Of a stretch of DNA of 64,000 nt, positions 44,897 to 56,128 are shown piece by piece (the first letter of the stretch is position 1; the number at the start of each line of letters is the position of its first letter). This stretch comes from Aldehydirespirator sp965221215. GTDB lineage: Bacteria > Actinomycetota > Acidimicrobiia > Acidimicrobiales > Aldehydirespiratoraceae. Made by a program: the position numbers and the translations under genes. The DNA is taken from positions 1,922,001-1,986,000 of the forward strand of contig OZ244872.1 of NCBI GenBank assembly GCA_965221215.1, given 5' to 3'. Under the pieces are notes generated by a model, which was given only the letters and a program-made list of their open reading frames with translations, searched no databases and was not told the origin of the DNA.

Positions 44897-46363
44897 TCAT
44901 GGCGCCGCCTTCAACATCTCATCGAGCTTCAGGGCCAGGGCCGCTCGGGCCGCCTGCTCGAAGCCTCGAATGGGCAGTCCGTCGAGCACCTCGTCGAAGA
45001 ATCCGGCCACGATCAGGCGCTCGGCCGCCGGCGTGGGGATGCCCCGGCTCTCCAGGTAGAAGACCTGGTCGGGGTCCACCGGCCCCACCGCGGAGGCATG
45101 GCTGCAGCGCACGTCGTTGTTCTCGATCTCGAGGTTGGGCACCGACTCGGCCCAGGCATCCTCGCTGAGCTTGAGGTTGCGGTTGGTCTGGAAGGCGTTG
45201 GTGCCCCGAGCGTCGGGGCGCACCCGGATCAGCCCGGTGTACACGCTGCGGGCCGCGTCGCCCACCGCCCCCTTGTAGAGCAGGTTGGACGTGGTGTCGG
45301 GGGCGGCGTGGTCCTGGTAGGTGCGGAAGTCGAGGATCTGGTCGCCCGACCCGAAGTAGGCCGAAAGCAGATCGCCGCTGGCGCCCCGCCCCACCAGGCG
45401 GGTGTCGGTGCGGGTGCGGGCGTAGCCGCCGCCCAGCGCCACCGAGGCGGCGACGAGCGCGGCGTCCTGCTCCACTCTGGCGACATGGGCGGCGATCTGG
45501 GTGGCCCGGTAGTCGTGCTGCTGCAGGTTCACGTAGCCGAGCCGGGCGGCCGCGCCGACGTCGAGCTCCACCACCGGCACAACCAGAGCCGGTCCGGTCG
45601 AGCGCTGGATGTCGAGCACGGTGGCCTGGGCGCCGCGCCCCACCCGCACCACCAGCCGGGGGAAGCTGGCCCGGCCGGGCGCGCCGGTGTGATGCCGGAT
45701 CACTATGGCCGCGTCGACGACGGCGCCGTCAGGCACGGCCACAGCCAAAGGAGCGGGCGCGAAGGCGTCGTTGAGATCAGTGAAGTAGTCGGAGGCGCCG
45801 TCGCACACCGCGCCCAGCATCCCCTCACCGCCGGGCGCATCGGTCACCGGCCCCACGAACACTCCGGCGGCCGAAAGCCTGTCGAGGCCGTCGATCGCCA
45901 CCACTGCGCCGTCAACCACGTCCACGACGGCTACGGTCCCGATTCCAGCGCCGTCGAGGCTCAGGGCAACCCCGGCACCGTCAAGCGCACCCGCAACCGC
46001 TCCAGCACCGTCGAAGCCCTCGGCGGCCCCGGCACCGTCGATCAAGTCCGCGGAGGCCACCGCTCCAGTTCCAGCAACGCCGCGCCCCTCGGCGGCCCCG
46101 GCACCGTCGAGCATGTCAACGGCGGCCGCGGCTCCAGTGCCAGCACCGTCGAAGCCCTCAGCGGCCGGCGCGGCATCTCCGGCGCCGTTGGCGAGTCGGT
46201 AGGCGCCCAGATCGAAGTCGGCGATGGCGCTGTAGCGCCATTCCTCGGCCTCAGCGGTAGGTGGGTCGGCGGCCGCGAATCGCTCGGCCGCCACCACCCG
46301 GCGCTTCGCCAGCCAGCGGGGGCCCGGCAGGCTCCGGGCCGCATCGACAGTGAAGGGATGCAC
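44897..46363 (-). CDS. sufD: Fe-S scaffold protein SufD with a DGAG-repeat insertion
   Basis: The protein has 488 residues. The start HPFTVDAARSLPGPRWLAKRR and EEWRYSAIADFDL match SufD. The C-terminal core has TNLLYKGAVGDAARSVYTGLIRV, FQTNRNLKLSEDAWAESVPNLEIENNDVRCSHASAVGPVD and FYLESRGIPTPAAERLIVAGF. Between residues about 58 and 165 lies a Gly/Ala/Asp-rich stretch with many DGAG units that is not part of usual SufD. The protein pairs with SufB on the SufBC2D complex. Confidence 0.9.
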   Translation of the reverse strand: MHPFTVDAARSLPGPRWLAKRRVVAAERFAAADPPTAEAEEWRYSAIADFDLGAYRLANGAGDAAPAAEGFDGAGTGAAAAVDMLDGAGAAEGRGVAGTGAVASADLIDGAGAAEGFDGAGAVAGALDGAGVALSLDGAGIGTVAVVDVVDGAVVAIDGLDRLSAAGVFVGPVTDAPGGEGMLGAVCDGASDYFTDLNDAFAPAPLAVAVPDGAVVDAAIVIRHHTGAPGRASFPRLVVRVGRGAQATVLDIQRSTGPALVVPVVELDVGAAARLGYVNLQQHDYRATQIAAHVARVEQDAALVAASVALGGGYARTRTDTRLVGRGASGDLLSAYFGSGDQILDFRTYQDHAAPDTTSNLLYKGAVGDAARSVYTGLIRVRPDARGTNAFQTNRNLKLSEDAWAESVPNLEIENNDVRCSHASAVGPVDPDQVFYLESRGIPTPAAERLIVAGFFDEVLDGLPIRGFEQAARAALALKLDEMLKAAP

Positions 46364-46368
46364 TCGGG

Positions 46369-46788
46369 TCAGCCGCCGTCGCGGTATCGGCGGCGGAAAC
46401 GCTCCCCCAGCCCGCCCCGGCCGCCCTTGCCCTTCTTGGACTTGGCCTTGCTCCGAAGGCCGCCCCGGCGCTTGCGCCGCTCGGCCTCCACCTCGGCGAT
46501 CACGTCTGGCGCCGCCGCGTTGACGATGTCCTCGGCGGCGTCGAGCAGCGCCCCGATGCTCTCATCGCTGCCGAGGCTCTCCGGTTCGGGCGGAGTCTCG
46601 GGCGTGACGAGCGACCCGTAGCTCCAGTTCACGTCGGCCAGGCGCCGGGTGTATTTGGGACAGTCGTCGGGGCAGCGCCAGGGTGCCTCGGGGGCCAGGT
46701 CGAGATCGCACTTCCTCACCGTCTCTCCGTTGGGATAGGTGCGCGACTCGAAGTACTTGCAGTCCTGGCGCATCGGCATGCCCCACAT
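46369..46788 (-). CDS. Cys-rich small protein of the SUF locus
   Basis: The protein has about 139 residues from ATG 46788 (46779 and 46773 are alternative ATGs). CKYFESRTY, VRKCDLDLAPEAPWRCPDDCPKYTRR give four cysteines that could bind a metal or cluster. A middle helix is followed by a Lys/Arg-rich tail (RRKRRGGLRSKAKSKKGKGG). It starts 6 bases beyond sufD, suggesting co-expression. I know of no assigned function. Confidence 0.65.
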   Translation of the reverse strand: MWGMPMRQDCKYFESRTYPNGETVRKCDLDLAPEAPWRCPDDCPKYTRRLADVNWSYGSLVTPETPPEPESLGSDESIGALLDAAEDIVNAAAPDVIAEVEAERRKRRGGLRSKAKSKKGKGGRGGLGERFRRRYRDGG

Positions 46789-46825
46789 TGTGGCAGCCCA
46801 CCACCGGATCGCGTCGCGCCGCCAA

Positions 46826-46959
46826 GAGGGCGCGCAAATTGGTGAGAGCCGGTCGCGTCGCAGCGGGATCATTCCCGCTCTTGTTCGCTGCGCTCACGGG
46901 CCGCTCGGGCCACGGCCTCGCCCGTATGAGCCGGACCACTCACCTACTCGCTCGGCCTC
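46826..46959 (+). repeat. Dispersed intergenic repeat, copy E
   Basis: GAGGGCGCGCAAATTGGTGA, GGTCGCGTCGC, ATTCCCGCTCTTGTTCGCTG, CTCACGGGCCGC, CACGGCCTCGCCCGTATG and ACTCGCTCGGCCTC occur in the same order as in the reverse complement of copy A, with substitutions and a deletion after GGGCCGC. It fills the gap between the RNA ligase stop and the Cys-rich gene. Confidence 0.85.
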
Positions 46960-46964
46960 AAGCT

Positions 46965-48002
46965 CTAGTTGTATTCGGTGCCGCCCTTGCGGGTCAGGTA
47001 GGCCGGGTTCACGTACTTCGCTACCAGCCGGCCGTGTAAGTCGCGCCGGGGCTCGCACGGGCGCACCACCACACCCTCGCGCAGGCCGCCTCCGAGCAGC
47101 GACGGATCCGAGGCGAGCCGCAGAACCGACTCGTGGTCGAACGCCGCAGCCCGCTGCACCACCGGCACATGCGGGATGCCCAGCTCCTCGGCCTGCTGTT
47201 CCACATCGGCCGCATCCGCCCACTCGTCGCCGCGGCGGACGTCGAACACGCGCAGCTCCCGCTCGGCCAGGCCGTAGGTCAGGTCCTGGATCTTGGGGCC
47301 GACCACCTCGCCCATCACCGTCACCGGCCACCCGAGGGCCCGGGCGCAGGCACCGATGGCGTCGCCGTGGCGCTTCCAAGCCTCGACGTACACGTTGCCC
47401 TCGTTGGCGGAGTCCGCCAGATCGAAGCTGAACTTGCCGAGCAGTCCCTTCGACGACACGCAGGGGCCGTGCTCGGGGTCGAAGGTGAGCGCGCAGAAGG
47501 TGCCGTGCAGCTTCTCGGTGATGTGCACCGGCTCGCCGTCGGCGAAGCGGCCGGGCTGGGACTGCCACGACTCGATGTCGCTGAAGCCCCGCACGAACGT
47601 CGCCTCCACCACCGGCCCGTTGGTGTAGGCGGGGGTGGGCGGATGCCACTTGGAGATTCCCAGCTCCTTAGCCAGGTCGTCGCCCAGCGCAAACTCGGAG
47701 ACGTCGGCGAGATGGGGAGAGTCGAGGGGCACCAGCAGCCCCTGCGACAACACCCCGCGCAGGCGGATCGCCTTGACGCGGTTGGCCTTGGATCCGGCCA
47801 GCCGACCGGTGAGACCGAGCTCATCTATCAGGCCCTCGGGCACGATCGACTGCTCGGGGATGTAGACGGCACGGTCGCCGCTGGACCATTGCCCCTTGGC
47901 CACCACCAGCTCGAAGCCCCCGACGCGGGCGATCTCCAGCCGGTCGGCATCAGGATGCGGCTCAACAGAGACCGCCACAACAGGACAAGCATGAACGCTC
48001 AT
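46965..48002 (-). CDS. RNA ligase, DraRnl (Rnl5) family
   Basis: The protein has 345 residues, close to the Deinococcus enzyme. An N-terminal OB-like module (VVAVSVEPHPDADRLEIARVGGFELVVAKGQW) precedes the nucleotidyltransferase domain with motif I EKLHGTF (adenylated Lys near residue 164), motif III-like FDVRRGDEW and motif IV/V-like REGVVVRP and GRLVAKYVNP. The enzyme seals 3'-OH RNA ends using ATP; its biological substrate is unknown. It lies 7 bases after sufB and interrupts the suf series, which is odd. Confidence 0.85.
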   Translation of the reverse strand: MSVHACPVVAVSVEPHPDADRLEIARVGGFELVVAKGQWSSGDRAVYIPEQSIVPEGLIDELGLTGRLAGSKANRVKAIRLRGVLSQGLLVPLDSPHLADVSEFALGDDLAKELGISKWHPPTPAYTNGPVVEATFVRGFSDIESWQSQPGRFADGEPVHITEKLHGTFCALTFDPEHGPCVSSKGLLGKFSFDLADSANEGNVYVEAWKRHGDAIGACARALGWPVTVMGEVVGPKIQDLTYGLAERELRVFDVRRGDEWADAADVEQQAEELGIPHVPVVQRAAAFDHESVLRLASDPSLLGGGLREGVVVRPCEPRRDLHGRLVAKYVNPAYLTRKGGTEYN

Positions 48003-48009
48003 GGCGACC

Positions 48010-50634
<2,625 letters not shown>

Positions 50635-50685
50635 GGGATCTCCCGGTGCGCTGGCGCTAGCGCCACGAATCTACCGCACGATGCC

Positions 50686-50763
50686 GCGATCAGTCGATAC
50701 GCCCCCACGGCGGCTCGCGATCGGTCGACGCGCCCCCGGCCGGCCAGCGGTCAGTCGATGCGG
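50686..50763. repeat. Imperfect 30-31-bp tandem repeat at the 3' end of the carbonic-anhydrase gene
   Basis: Units start GCGATCAGTCGATACG (50686), GCGATCGGTCGACGCG (50717) and GCGGTCAGTCGATGCGG (50747). The third unit overlaps the last codons and stop of the carbonic-anhydrase-like gene, so the first two look like copies of that gene end. Confidence 0.7.
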
Positions 50764-51269
50764 CGCAGTTCGGCCTGGTAGTGGCGGCCGCGCTCGGCGT
50801 AGACGTCGGAGTTGAGCCGGTTGTGGCCCGGCTCGAGCATGTTCTCGCGGATGCGGGCAGGGGTTCCCAGCGCCATGGCGCCGGGGGGCACCACGGTGGC
50901 GCCGGTCACGGTGGCGTTGGCGCCGACTAGGGCGTGGGGGCCGATGCGGGCCTCGTGCAGCACCACCGACGCCACCCCGATCAGCGAGTCGTCGTGCACC
51001 GTGCATCCCTCCAGATGAGCCTGATGGCCGATGGTGCAGCCGTCGCCGATGACGGTGGGAAGGCGGGGCGTGCAGTGGATCACCGCATTGTCCTGGACGT
51101 TGCTGCGGGCGCCGATGCGGATGGCGCCGTCATCGCCGCGCAACACGGCATAGGGCCACACCGAGGACTCCGGCCCGAGCTCGACGTTGCCGATCACCAC
51201 CGCCAGCGGATGCACATACGCGGTCGGATCGATCCGCGGCACGAGGTCTCCCAGCGCGTAGATCGCCAT
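50751..51269 (-). CDS. Gamma-carbonic anhydrase-like hexapeptide-repeat protein
   Basis: The protein has 172 residues built of left-handed beta-helix repeats (VVIGNVELGPESSVWPYAVLRGDDGAIRIGARSNVQDNAVIH and similar). GHQAHLEGC near residue 81 and HCTPRL near 65 include possible zinc-binding His residues. Many relatives are not active carbonic anhydrases, so activity is uncertain. Its ATG directly follows the flavin-reductase stop, so the two are co-expressed. Confidence 0.85.
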   Translation of the reverse strand: MAIYALGDLVPRIDPTAYVHPLAVVIGNVELGPESSVWPYAVLRGDDGAIRIGARSNVQDNAVIHCTPRLPTVIGDGCTIGHQAHLEGCTVHDDSLIGVASVVLHEARIGPHALVGANATVTGATVVPPGAMALGTPARIRENMLEPGHNRLNSDVYAERGRHYQAELRRID

Positions 51270-51776
51270 CTACAGCTCCTCTACCCGGCCGTAGCCGCCC
51301 TGGTAGAACACCAGCGGCCCGCTCGCCGGCGCGGCAGCGTCATCGGCGCCGAGGGCCACCACCCGGCCCACCACGATGTCGTGGTCGCCGGCGGTGTGCA
51401 CCGCTTCGATGCGGCAGTCGATCCAGGCCAGACACCCGTCGATCACCGGGGCGCCGGTGGCCTCGGCCCGAATGCTGATGCCCTCGAAGCGGTTGTCAAC
51501 CCTGCTGGCGAACAGCGACGACACGTCGGCCTGGTGGTCGCCGAGCACGTTCACGCAGAAGGCGCCTGCGCCGCGCATCCTCGCCCATGAGTCAGAGTCG
51601 TGGCCGGGGCAGAACGACACCAGGGGCGGATCGAGCGACACGCTGGAGAACGAGCCGATGGTCATGCCCTCGGGCCCGTCGGCGGCGGCCGCGGTCACCA
51701 CGGTCACGCCGGTCGGGTAGTGGCCCAGCACCCGGCGGAACTCGCGGCCGTCGCTGGGTTCGCTGCCGCCGGTCAT
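51270..51776 (-). CDS. Flavin reductase-like FMN-binding protein
   Basis: The protein has 168 residues from ATG 51776; the longer open frame to 51935 overlaps the divergent gene. FRRVLGHYPTGVTVVTA, GMTIGSFSSVSLDPPLVSFCPG and FCVNVLGDHQ form the split-barrel flavin-reductase domain. GDHDIVVGRVVAL is the conserved C-terminal strand. It would reduce FMN or serve a two-component monooxygenase, whose partner is not in the window. Confidence 0.88.
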   Translation of the reverse strand: MTGGSEPSDGREFRRVLGHYPTGVTVVTAAAADGPEGMTIGSFSSVSLDPPLVSFCPGHDSDSWARMRGAGAFCVNVLGDHQADVSSLFASRVDNRFEGISIRAEATGAPVIDGCLAWIDCRIEAVHTAGDHDIVVGRVVALGADDAAAPASGPLVFYQGGYGRVEEL

Positions 51777-51810
51777 CGCATCGGCAGGGTAGCAGTGGCA
51801 CAATCGCATC

Positions 51811-53253
51811 ATGAGTCTGGTGCCGCCCCTGCCCGAGGGACTAGTGGCGGTGGTCAAGCGCGACTGCCCCACCTGCGAGCTGGTGGCGCCGGTGCTGGCC
51901 GACCTGCACGACCGGGCCGGTCTGACTGTGATCACCCAGGACGATCCGAGCTTCCCCGCCGACGCCGACTGGGTGCTACACGACCGTGACTTGGCCCTGT
52001 CGTGGCATCACGACATCGAGACCGTGCCCACGCTGCTGCAGGTGGGCGACGGCCGCGGCACCGACCGCACCGTCGGATGGTCTCGCCAGCAGTGGCAGGA
52101 GCTGTCGGGGGTGAGCGGCTTGGGCGAGGGGCTGCCCGACTGGCGGCCGGGCTGCGGCTCTCTCAGCGTCGACCCGGCCTGTGCCGACGAGCTGGCGGTT
52201 CGCTTCTCGGGATCGGGCCTGCGCAGCCGCCGGGTCGAGTTGGCCTCGGCCGAGGACGAGTGGGAGGCGATGTTCGACCGGGGCTGGTCCGACGGGCTGC
52301 CGGTGGTGCCGCCGACGGAGGCGAGGGTGCTGCGGATGCTCGCGGGCACGACCCGCGGCCCGTCCGAGGTGGTGGCGGTGGTGCCGCCGAGCCTGGTGGA
52401 GTGCACCGTCGAGAAGGTGGCCGTCAACGCGGTGATGGCCGGTTGCGAGCCCGAGTTCCTGCCGGTGGTGATCGCCGCGCTGGAGGCCGCCTGCACCGAC
52501 GAGTTCAATATGCACGGCGTGCTGGCCACCACCATGAGCGTCGGGCCGGTGCTGGTGGTGAACGGGCCGGTGGCGGCGCGCATCGGCATGAACAGCGGAC
52601 TCAACGCCCTGGGCCAGGGCAATCGGGCCAACTCGACCATCGGCCGGGCCCTGCAGCTGGCGGTGCGCAATGTGGGCGGCGGCCGTCCCGGCGGCGTCGA
52701 CCGGGCCACGTTCGGCTCGCCGGCCAAGGTCGGCTTCTGCTTCGCCGAGGACGAGGCGGGCTCGCCGTGGACGTCGCTGGCCGAGAGCCGGGGCTGGCCG
52801 GCGGAGGCGTCGACGGTGACCGTGTTCGCGGGCGAGTCGCCGAGGATCTTCGCCGATGAGCGGTCGCGCGCGCCCGATTCATTGACCAAGCACCTGGCCC
52901 AGGCTCTGCAGGCGACGGTGTCGCCCAGAATGATGATGGGGATGGACGCCATGCTGGTGCTCTCGCCCGAGCACATGGCCCGCTACGCCGCGGCGGGTTG
53001 GAGCCGGGAGCGATTCATGGAGGAGTTGTCGGCCGAGTTGCTCGGCGACGCCGACGAGCTGTTGGCCGGTGTTCGGGGCGTGGCCGCGGGCCTGCCCCCG
53101 GCGGCCGCGGGCCAGAAGATCCCGAAGTTCCGTCCCGGCGGACTGCTGGTCGCCCATGCCGGCGCCAAGGCGGGACTGTTCTCGGCCATCATTGGCGGCT
53201 GGGCCAACGGCCCCAGGGGCAGCGACCCGGTAACCCGCGAGATAACCCCGTGA
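51811..53253 (+). CDS. Thioredoxin-like protein with a large conserved C-terminal domain, partner of the UGSC selenoprotein
   Basis: The protein has 480 residues. Residues 1-105 look like a thioredoxin fold with CPTC at 19-22 and a cis-Pro region (DIETVPTLL near 70). From about 140 to the end is a second domain with WSDGLPVVPPTEARVLRML near 157, NMHGVLATTMSVGPVLVVNGPVA near 232 and a C-terminal AKAGLFSAIIGGW. The DGLPVVPPT signature is, as far as I recall, common in proteins encoded next to UGSC genes. It precedes the UGSC gene by 43 bases. Enzymatic activity is unknown. Confidence 0.75.
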   Translation: MSLVPPLPEGLVAVVKRDCPTCELVAPVLADLHDRAGLTVITQDDPSFPADADWVLHDRDLALSWHHDIETVPTLLQVGDGRGTDRTVGWSRQQWQELSGVSGLGEGLPDWRPGCGSLSVDPACADELAVRFSGSGLRSRRVELASAEDEWEAMFDRGWSDGLPVVPPTEARVLRMLAGTTRGPSEVVAVVPPSLVECTVEKVAVNAVMAGCEPEFLPVVIAALEAACTDEFNMHGVLATTMSVGPVLVVNGPVAARIGMNSGLNALGQGNRANSTIGRALQLAVRNVGGGRPGGVDRATFGSPAKVGFCFAEDEAGSPWTSLAESRGWPAEASTVTVFAGESPRIFADERSRAPDSLTKHLAQALQATVSPRMMMGMDAMLVLSPEHMARYAAAGWSRERFMEELSAELLGDADELLAGVRGVAAGLPPAAAGQKIPKFRPGGLLVAHAGAKAGLFSAIIGGWANGPRGSDPVTREITP

Positions 53254-53296
53254 GACTCGCTCGCGACTACCCTCGCACCGTCAAGGAGGCCATGCG

Positions 53297-53812
53297 ATGA
53301 CCGTCGTCCTCGATCCCACCTCGGAGCAGACCCCCGCAGCAAGACAGCGGGCAGCCCGGCCCGAGTCGCTGGCCGGGCTGACCGTCGGCCTGCTCGACAT
53401 CTCCAAGCCCCGCGGCAACGTCTTCCTCGACCGCATAGCCGAGCGCCTCACCGGGCTCGGCGCCACGGTCAGCCGCTACACCAAGCCCACCTTCACCAAG
53501 CCCGCCCCGGTGGACCTGCGCCACGAGATCGCCACCGAGTGCGACGCGGTGATCGAGGCGCTCGCTGATTGAGGCTCCTGCGTGTCGTGCAGTGTGCACG
53601 ACGTCAGCGACATGGAGCGCCGCGGCGTCCCGGCCGTGTTCGTGTCCACCGTGCATTTCGCCTCCGCGGCGACGGCCCAGTCGGAGTCTCTCGGCTTCGA
53701 CGCAGCCGCGGTGCTGACCAGCCACCCCATCCAAGACCGCACCGACAAAGAGATGACAGCCATAGCCGACGACGCCTTCAACAAGTTGCTAAAGGCCCTA
53801 ACCGACCCCTGA
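53297..53812 (+). CDS. UGSC-family selenoprotein (in-frame TGA at 53570-53572)
   Basis: The protein has 171 residues when TGA is read through. ATG 53297 follows AAGGAGG (53283-53289) with a 7-base spacer. The motif is IEALAD, TGA (residue 92), then GSCVSCSVHD, giving U-G-S-C, the signature after which the UGSC family is named. The N-terminal half contains LAGLTVGLLDISKPRGNVFLD; the C-terminal half contains GVPAVFVSTVHF and LTSHPIQDRTDKEM. A hairpin lies at the right distance after the TGA. The family is annotated in databases but has no proven reaction. The upstream thioredoxin-like protein is probably its partner. Confidence 0.88.
53584..53602 (+). promoter_or_regulatory. SECIS-like hairpin after the TGA of the UGSC gene
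   Basis: GTCGTGC (53584-53590) pairs perfectly with GCACGAC (53596-53602) around AGTGT, with further wobble pairs below. The loop lies 19-23 bases after the UGA and contains guanines, matching bacterial SECIS geometry. Confidence 0.7.
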
Positions 53813-53842
53813 CAGCCAGCTAGGCGGAATCGGGCCGCCTCA

Positions 53843-56128
53843 TCAACAACGCGCCAGGTCAGCGGAGATCCTGGCCAGTTCCTTCCATGCGACTGCCACG
53901 TCCAAGAGGCGGGCACCGGCCGACTCGTTCAGGAGTGCGTCGTCAAGTACCCAGTCCCACTTGTCGATGCGGCGATTGGTGATACTCGCGGCAAGTTCGG
54001 CTGCCTCCGGCGGCTCCCGCCTGAGAAGGGTCCGCACTGCCGACTCAACCTCGCTTGCGCTGCTTCCCATGGCTTGCACCACCGGTCCCATCTTCTCAAC
54101 GTTCTCCAGGCCGGTACTGCTCAGGGCTATCTTGATGGTGTGGAGGGCACGATCGCCGGTCCACGGGAACAGCAGCACACCACTGTCTGTGTCCAACACC
54201 ATCGTGGAGTTCAGCCCGAAACGATGCCAAGCGGCACGACCCTCGGCCAACAGTTCGCGAGCGCGCGGATCCAACCATGCAGGCATCTCGTCGGAGCGAT
54301 AGACCGCGGTCATCTCCTTGCGGACTCGATCCGATACCTGCGGTCCTGCACCCGTGAACCTAGGTAGCGCTCCGCCGCCGGAAGGCTCCAACTCGACGAC
54401 TCGAACATCCTCGTCAACCGAGGCGATCCGCCAGCGCCTACCGGCGAAGATCAACAGGTCGCCCTCCCTTAGAGGTCCATTGATGGGCATTGTGCCCAGC
54501 GCCTTGCGCGCGGACACGAGCCGCCATTCTGCACTGGTCTCGAAGGCCGCGTAGAAGCTGTAGTGGTTGACAGTGCGCTCCCCTTTGTCGCCGTGGAGCA
54601 GCAAACCGCCCGACGCTTCGTTGACGAGCCCCTTGGCGGACATGGCGCGCAACAGGCGGGCGAACCGGGGCTCGTCCACGAGCTCGAACGGACCCGGACC
54701 GCACAGCGCCCGGTGCAAGTCGGCCGGGGCCGCTCCACCGTGCTGAGCGATCGTCGAGAGAGTCTGCTGGACAAGAGTCGAGTAGTTGAACCCAGGGTCA
54801 ACGGGCGCTTCAAGCCACCGCTCACGCATCAGCCGCACCATTGCGACGGTCTGTGCTGTCTCACACCGCAGTTCGTCGACCGGATGAAGTGCACCGCCGC
54901 CGGCCTGCTCGGACAGGTAGATCCGAAGTGCGGCGGGCTTGCCTCGGCGCCCGGATCGGCCAAGCCGTTGCCGCATCGAGGCCACCGAGGGCGGCGGACC
55001 TATCTGGGCCACGCTGTCGAGCGAACCGATGTCGATTCCCATCTCCAGCGTCGATGTGCACACACCGGTAGCCGGGTGGGATGTGTCCTTGAGTGCTTCC
55101 TCCGCGTCTTCGCGAATCGGCTTCGACAGGCTTCCGTGGTGCGGCCAGAACTCATTCGTAACGCCCTTCTGTTCACTCAAGCGACGCAGCCGGTCGGAGT
55201 ACTCCTCGACATCGCTGCGCCGGTTGGTGAACACCAGATTGTCCTTGCCGCGCAACTCCCAGAAGATGTGTTTGGCGATCTCCTGCTCCGCGCTTTCGCC
55301 AGGGCTGTCGGCCGGTTCGCTCTCAGTTGACTGCGGATCGGCTGTCTCAGCGCTCAGAACACTCCGTACGGGTCTCAGAGACTTGCGGTAGCCACGCACC
55401 TGGAGCAGCAATTCGCCTGACCCCGACGTGTCTTGAAGGCACACAACGCGGCCCGGGCCAATGGGCCGAAGGAAGGCTGCGGCCTGATCCATGTCAGCGA
55501 GCGTGGCCGAGAGGGCGATCCTGGGCGGGCGACGCCGGATCGCCAACTCGATGCGGTTCAATAGCGACTGAAGCTGGGCACCCCTGGGTGTGGCGATGAA
55601 GGAGTGGAGCTCGTCAACGACGATGCAGCGCAGCCCCGCGAAGAGCCGCCTGATCTGGCTGCCTCGATTCACGAAGAGTGCCTCCAGCGACTCAGGTGTG
55701 ATCAGCAACACGCCCGAGCCCGCCAACAGCGTTCGCAGCTTCGCCGACTGCGCCACATCGCCGTGCCAGCGATGCACCTCGATCCCAGCCTGCTCGCACA
55801 TCTGATCGAGACGGTCGTACTGGTCGTTGATGAGCGCCTTCAGGGGCGAGATGCACAGCACTTCGACGCGTGTGCTCGGCTCATCTCGGCGATCGGCGAG
55901 CATCGACAGGATCGGCAGGAAGGCCGCCTCGGTCTTGCCCGCCGCGGTGGAGGCCGAGATGATCACGTCGCGGTCTCCGGCCAGAATCGGCGTGACAGCG
56001 CGCTCTTGAATCGCCCTCAGTGAACGCCACCCCTGGTCGTGGGCCCAGCGCTGCAGCTTCGGATGCAGCCGCGAGAAGGCTGAGAGGGCCTCTGGAGGAT
56101 CAGATGGTGACGGCAACAAGCCCGTCAT
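53843..56128 (-). CDS. brxHI: Lhr-like DEAD/DEAH helicase, BrxHI type
   Basis: The protein has 761 residues from ATG 56128 (the longer frame to 56314 overlaps brxD). Motifs: ISASTAAGKTEAAFLPIL (Walker A), VVDELHSF (DELH box), ALSATLAD, GVCTSTLEMGIDIGSLD and MRQRLGRSGRRGKPA (motif VI). The C-terminal 300 residues carry an Lhr-like winged-helix/beta region (VDEDVRVVELEPSGGG). BrxHI helicases occur in BREX and related defence loci. Its start overlaps the brxD stop by 29 bases, so the two are co-translated. Confidence 0.85.
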   Translation of the reverse strand: MTGLLPSPSDPPEALSAFSRLHPKLQRWAHDQGWRSLRAIQERAVTPILAGDRDVIISASTAAGKTEAAFLPILSMLADRRDEPSTRVEVLCISPLKALINDQYDRLDQMCEQAGIEVHRWHGDVAQSAKLRTLLAGSGVLLITPESLEALFVNRGSQIRRLFAGLRCIVVDELHSFIATPRGAQLQSLLNRIELAIRRRPPRIALSATLADMDQAAAFLRPIGPGRVVCLQDTSGSGELLLQVRGYRKSLRPVRSVLSAETADPQSTESEPADSPGESAEQEIAKHIFWELRGKDNLVFTNRRSDVEEYSDRLRRLSEQKGVTNEFWPHHGSLSKPIREDAEEALKDTSHPATGVCTSTLEMGIDIGSLDSVAQIGPPPSVASMRQRLGRSGRRGKPAALRIYLSEQAGGGALHPVDELRCETAQTVAMVRLMRERWLEAPVDPGFNYSTLVQQTLSTIAQHGGAAPADLHRALCGPGPFELVDEPRFARLLRAMSAKGLVNEASGGLLLHGDKGERTVNHYSFYAAFETSAEWRLVSARKALGTMPINGPLREGDLLIFAGRRWRIASVDEDVRVVELEPSGGGALPRFTGAGPQVSDRVRKEMTAVYRSDEMPAWLDPRARELLAEGRAAWHRFGLNSTMVLDTDSGVLLFPWTGDRALHTIKIALSSTGLENVEKMGPVVQAMGSSASEVESAVRTLLRREPPEAAELAASITNRRIDKWDWVLDDALLNESAGARLLDVAVAWKELARISADLARC

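Noticed and set aside
53251..53253. TGA after ...REITP as another selenocysteine codon
   Set aside because: The frame beyond it runs into low-quality sequence and overlaps the UGSC start region; the protein is complete at this point and no hairpin was seen at the right distance.
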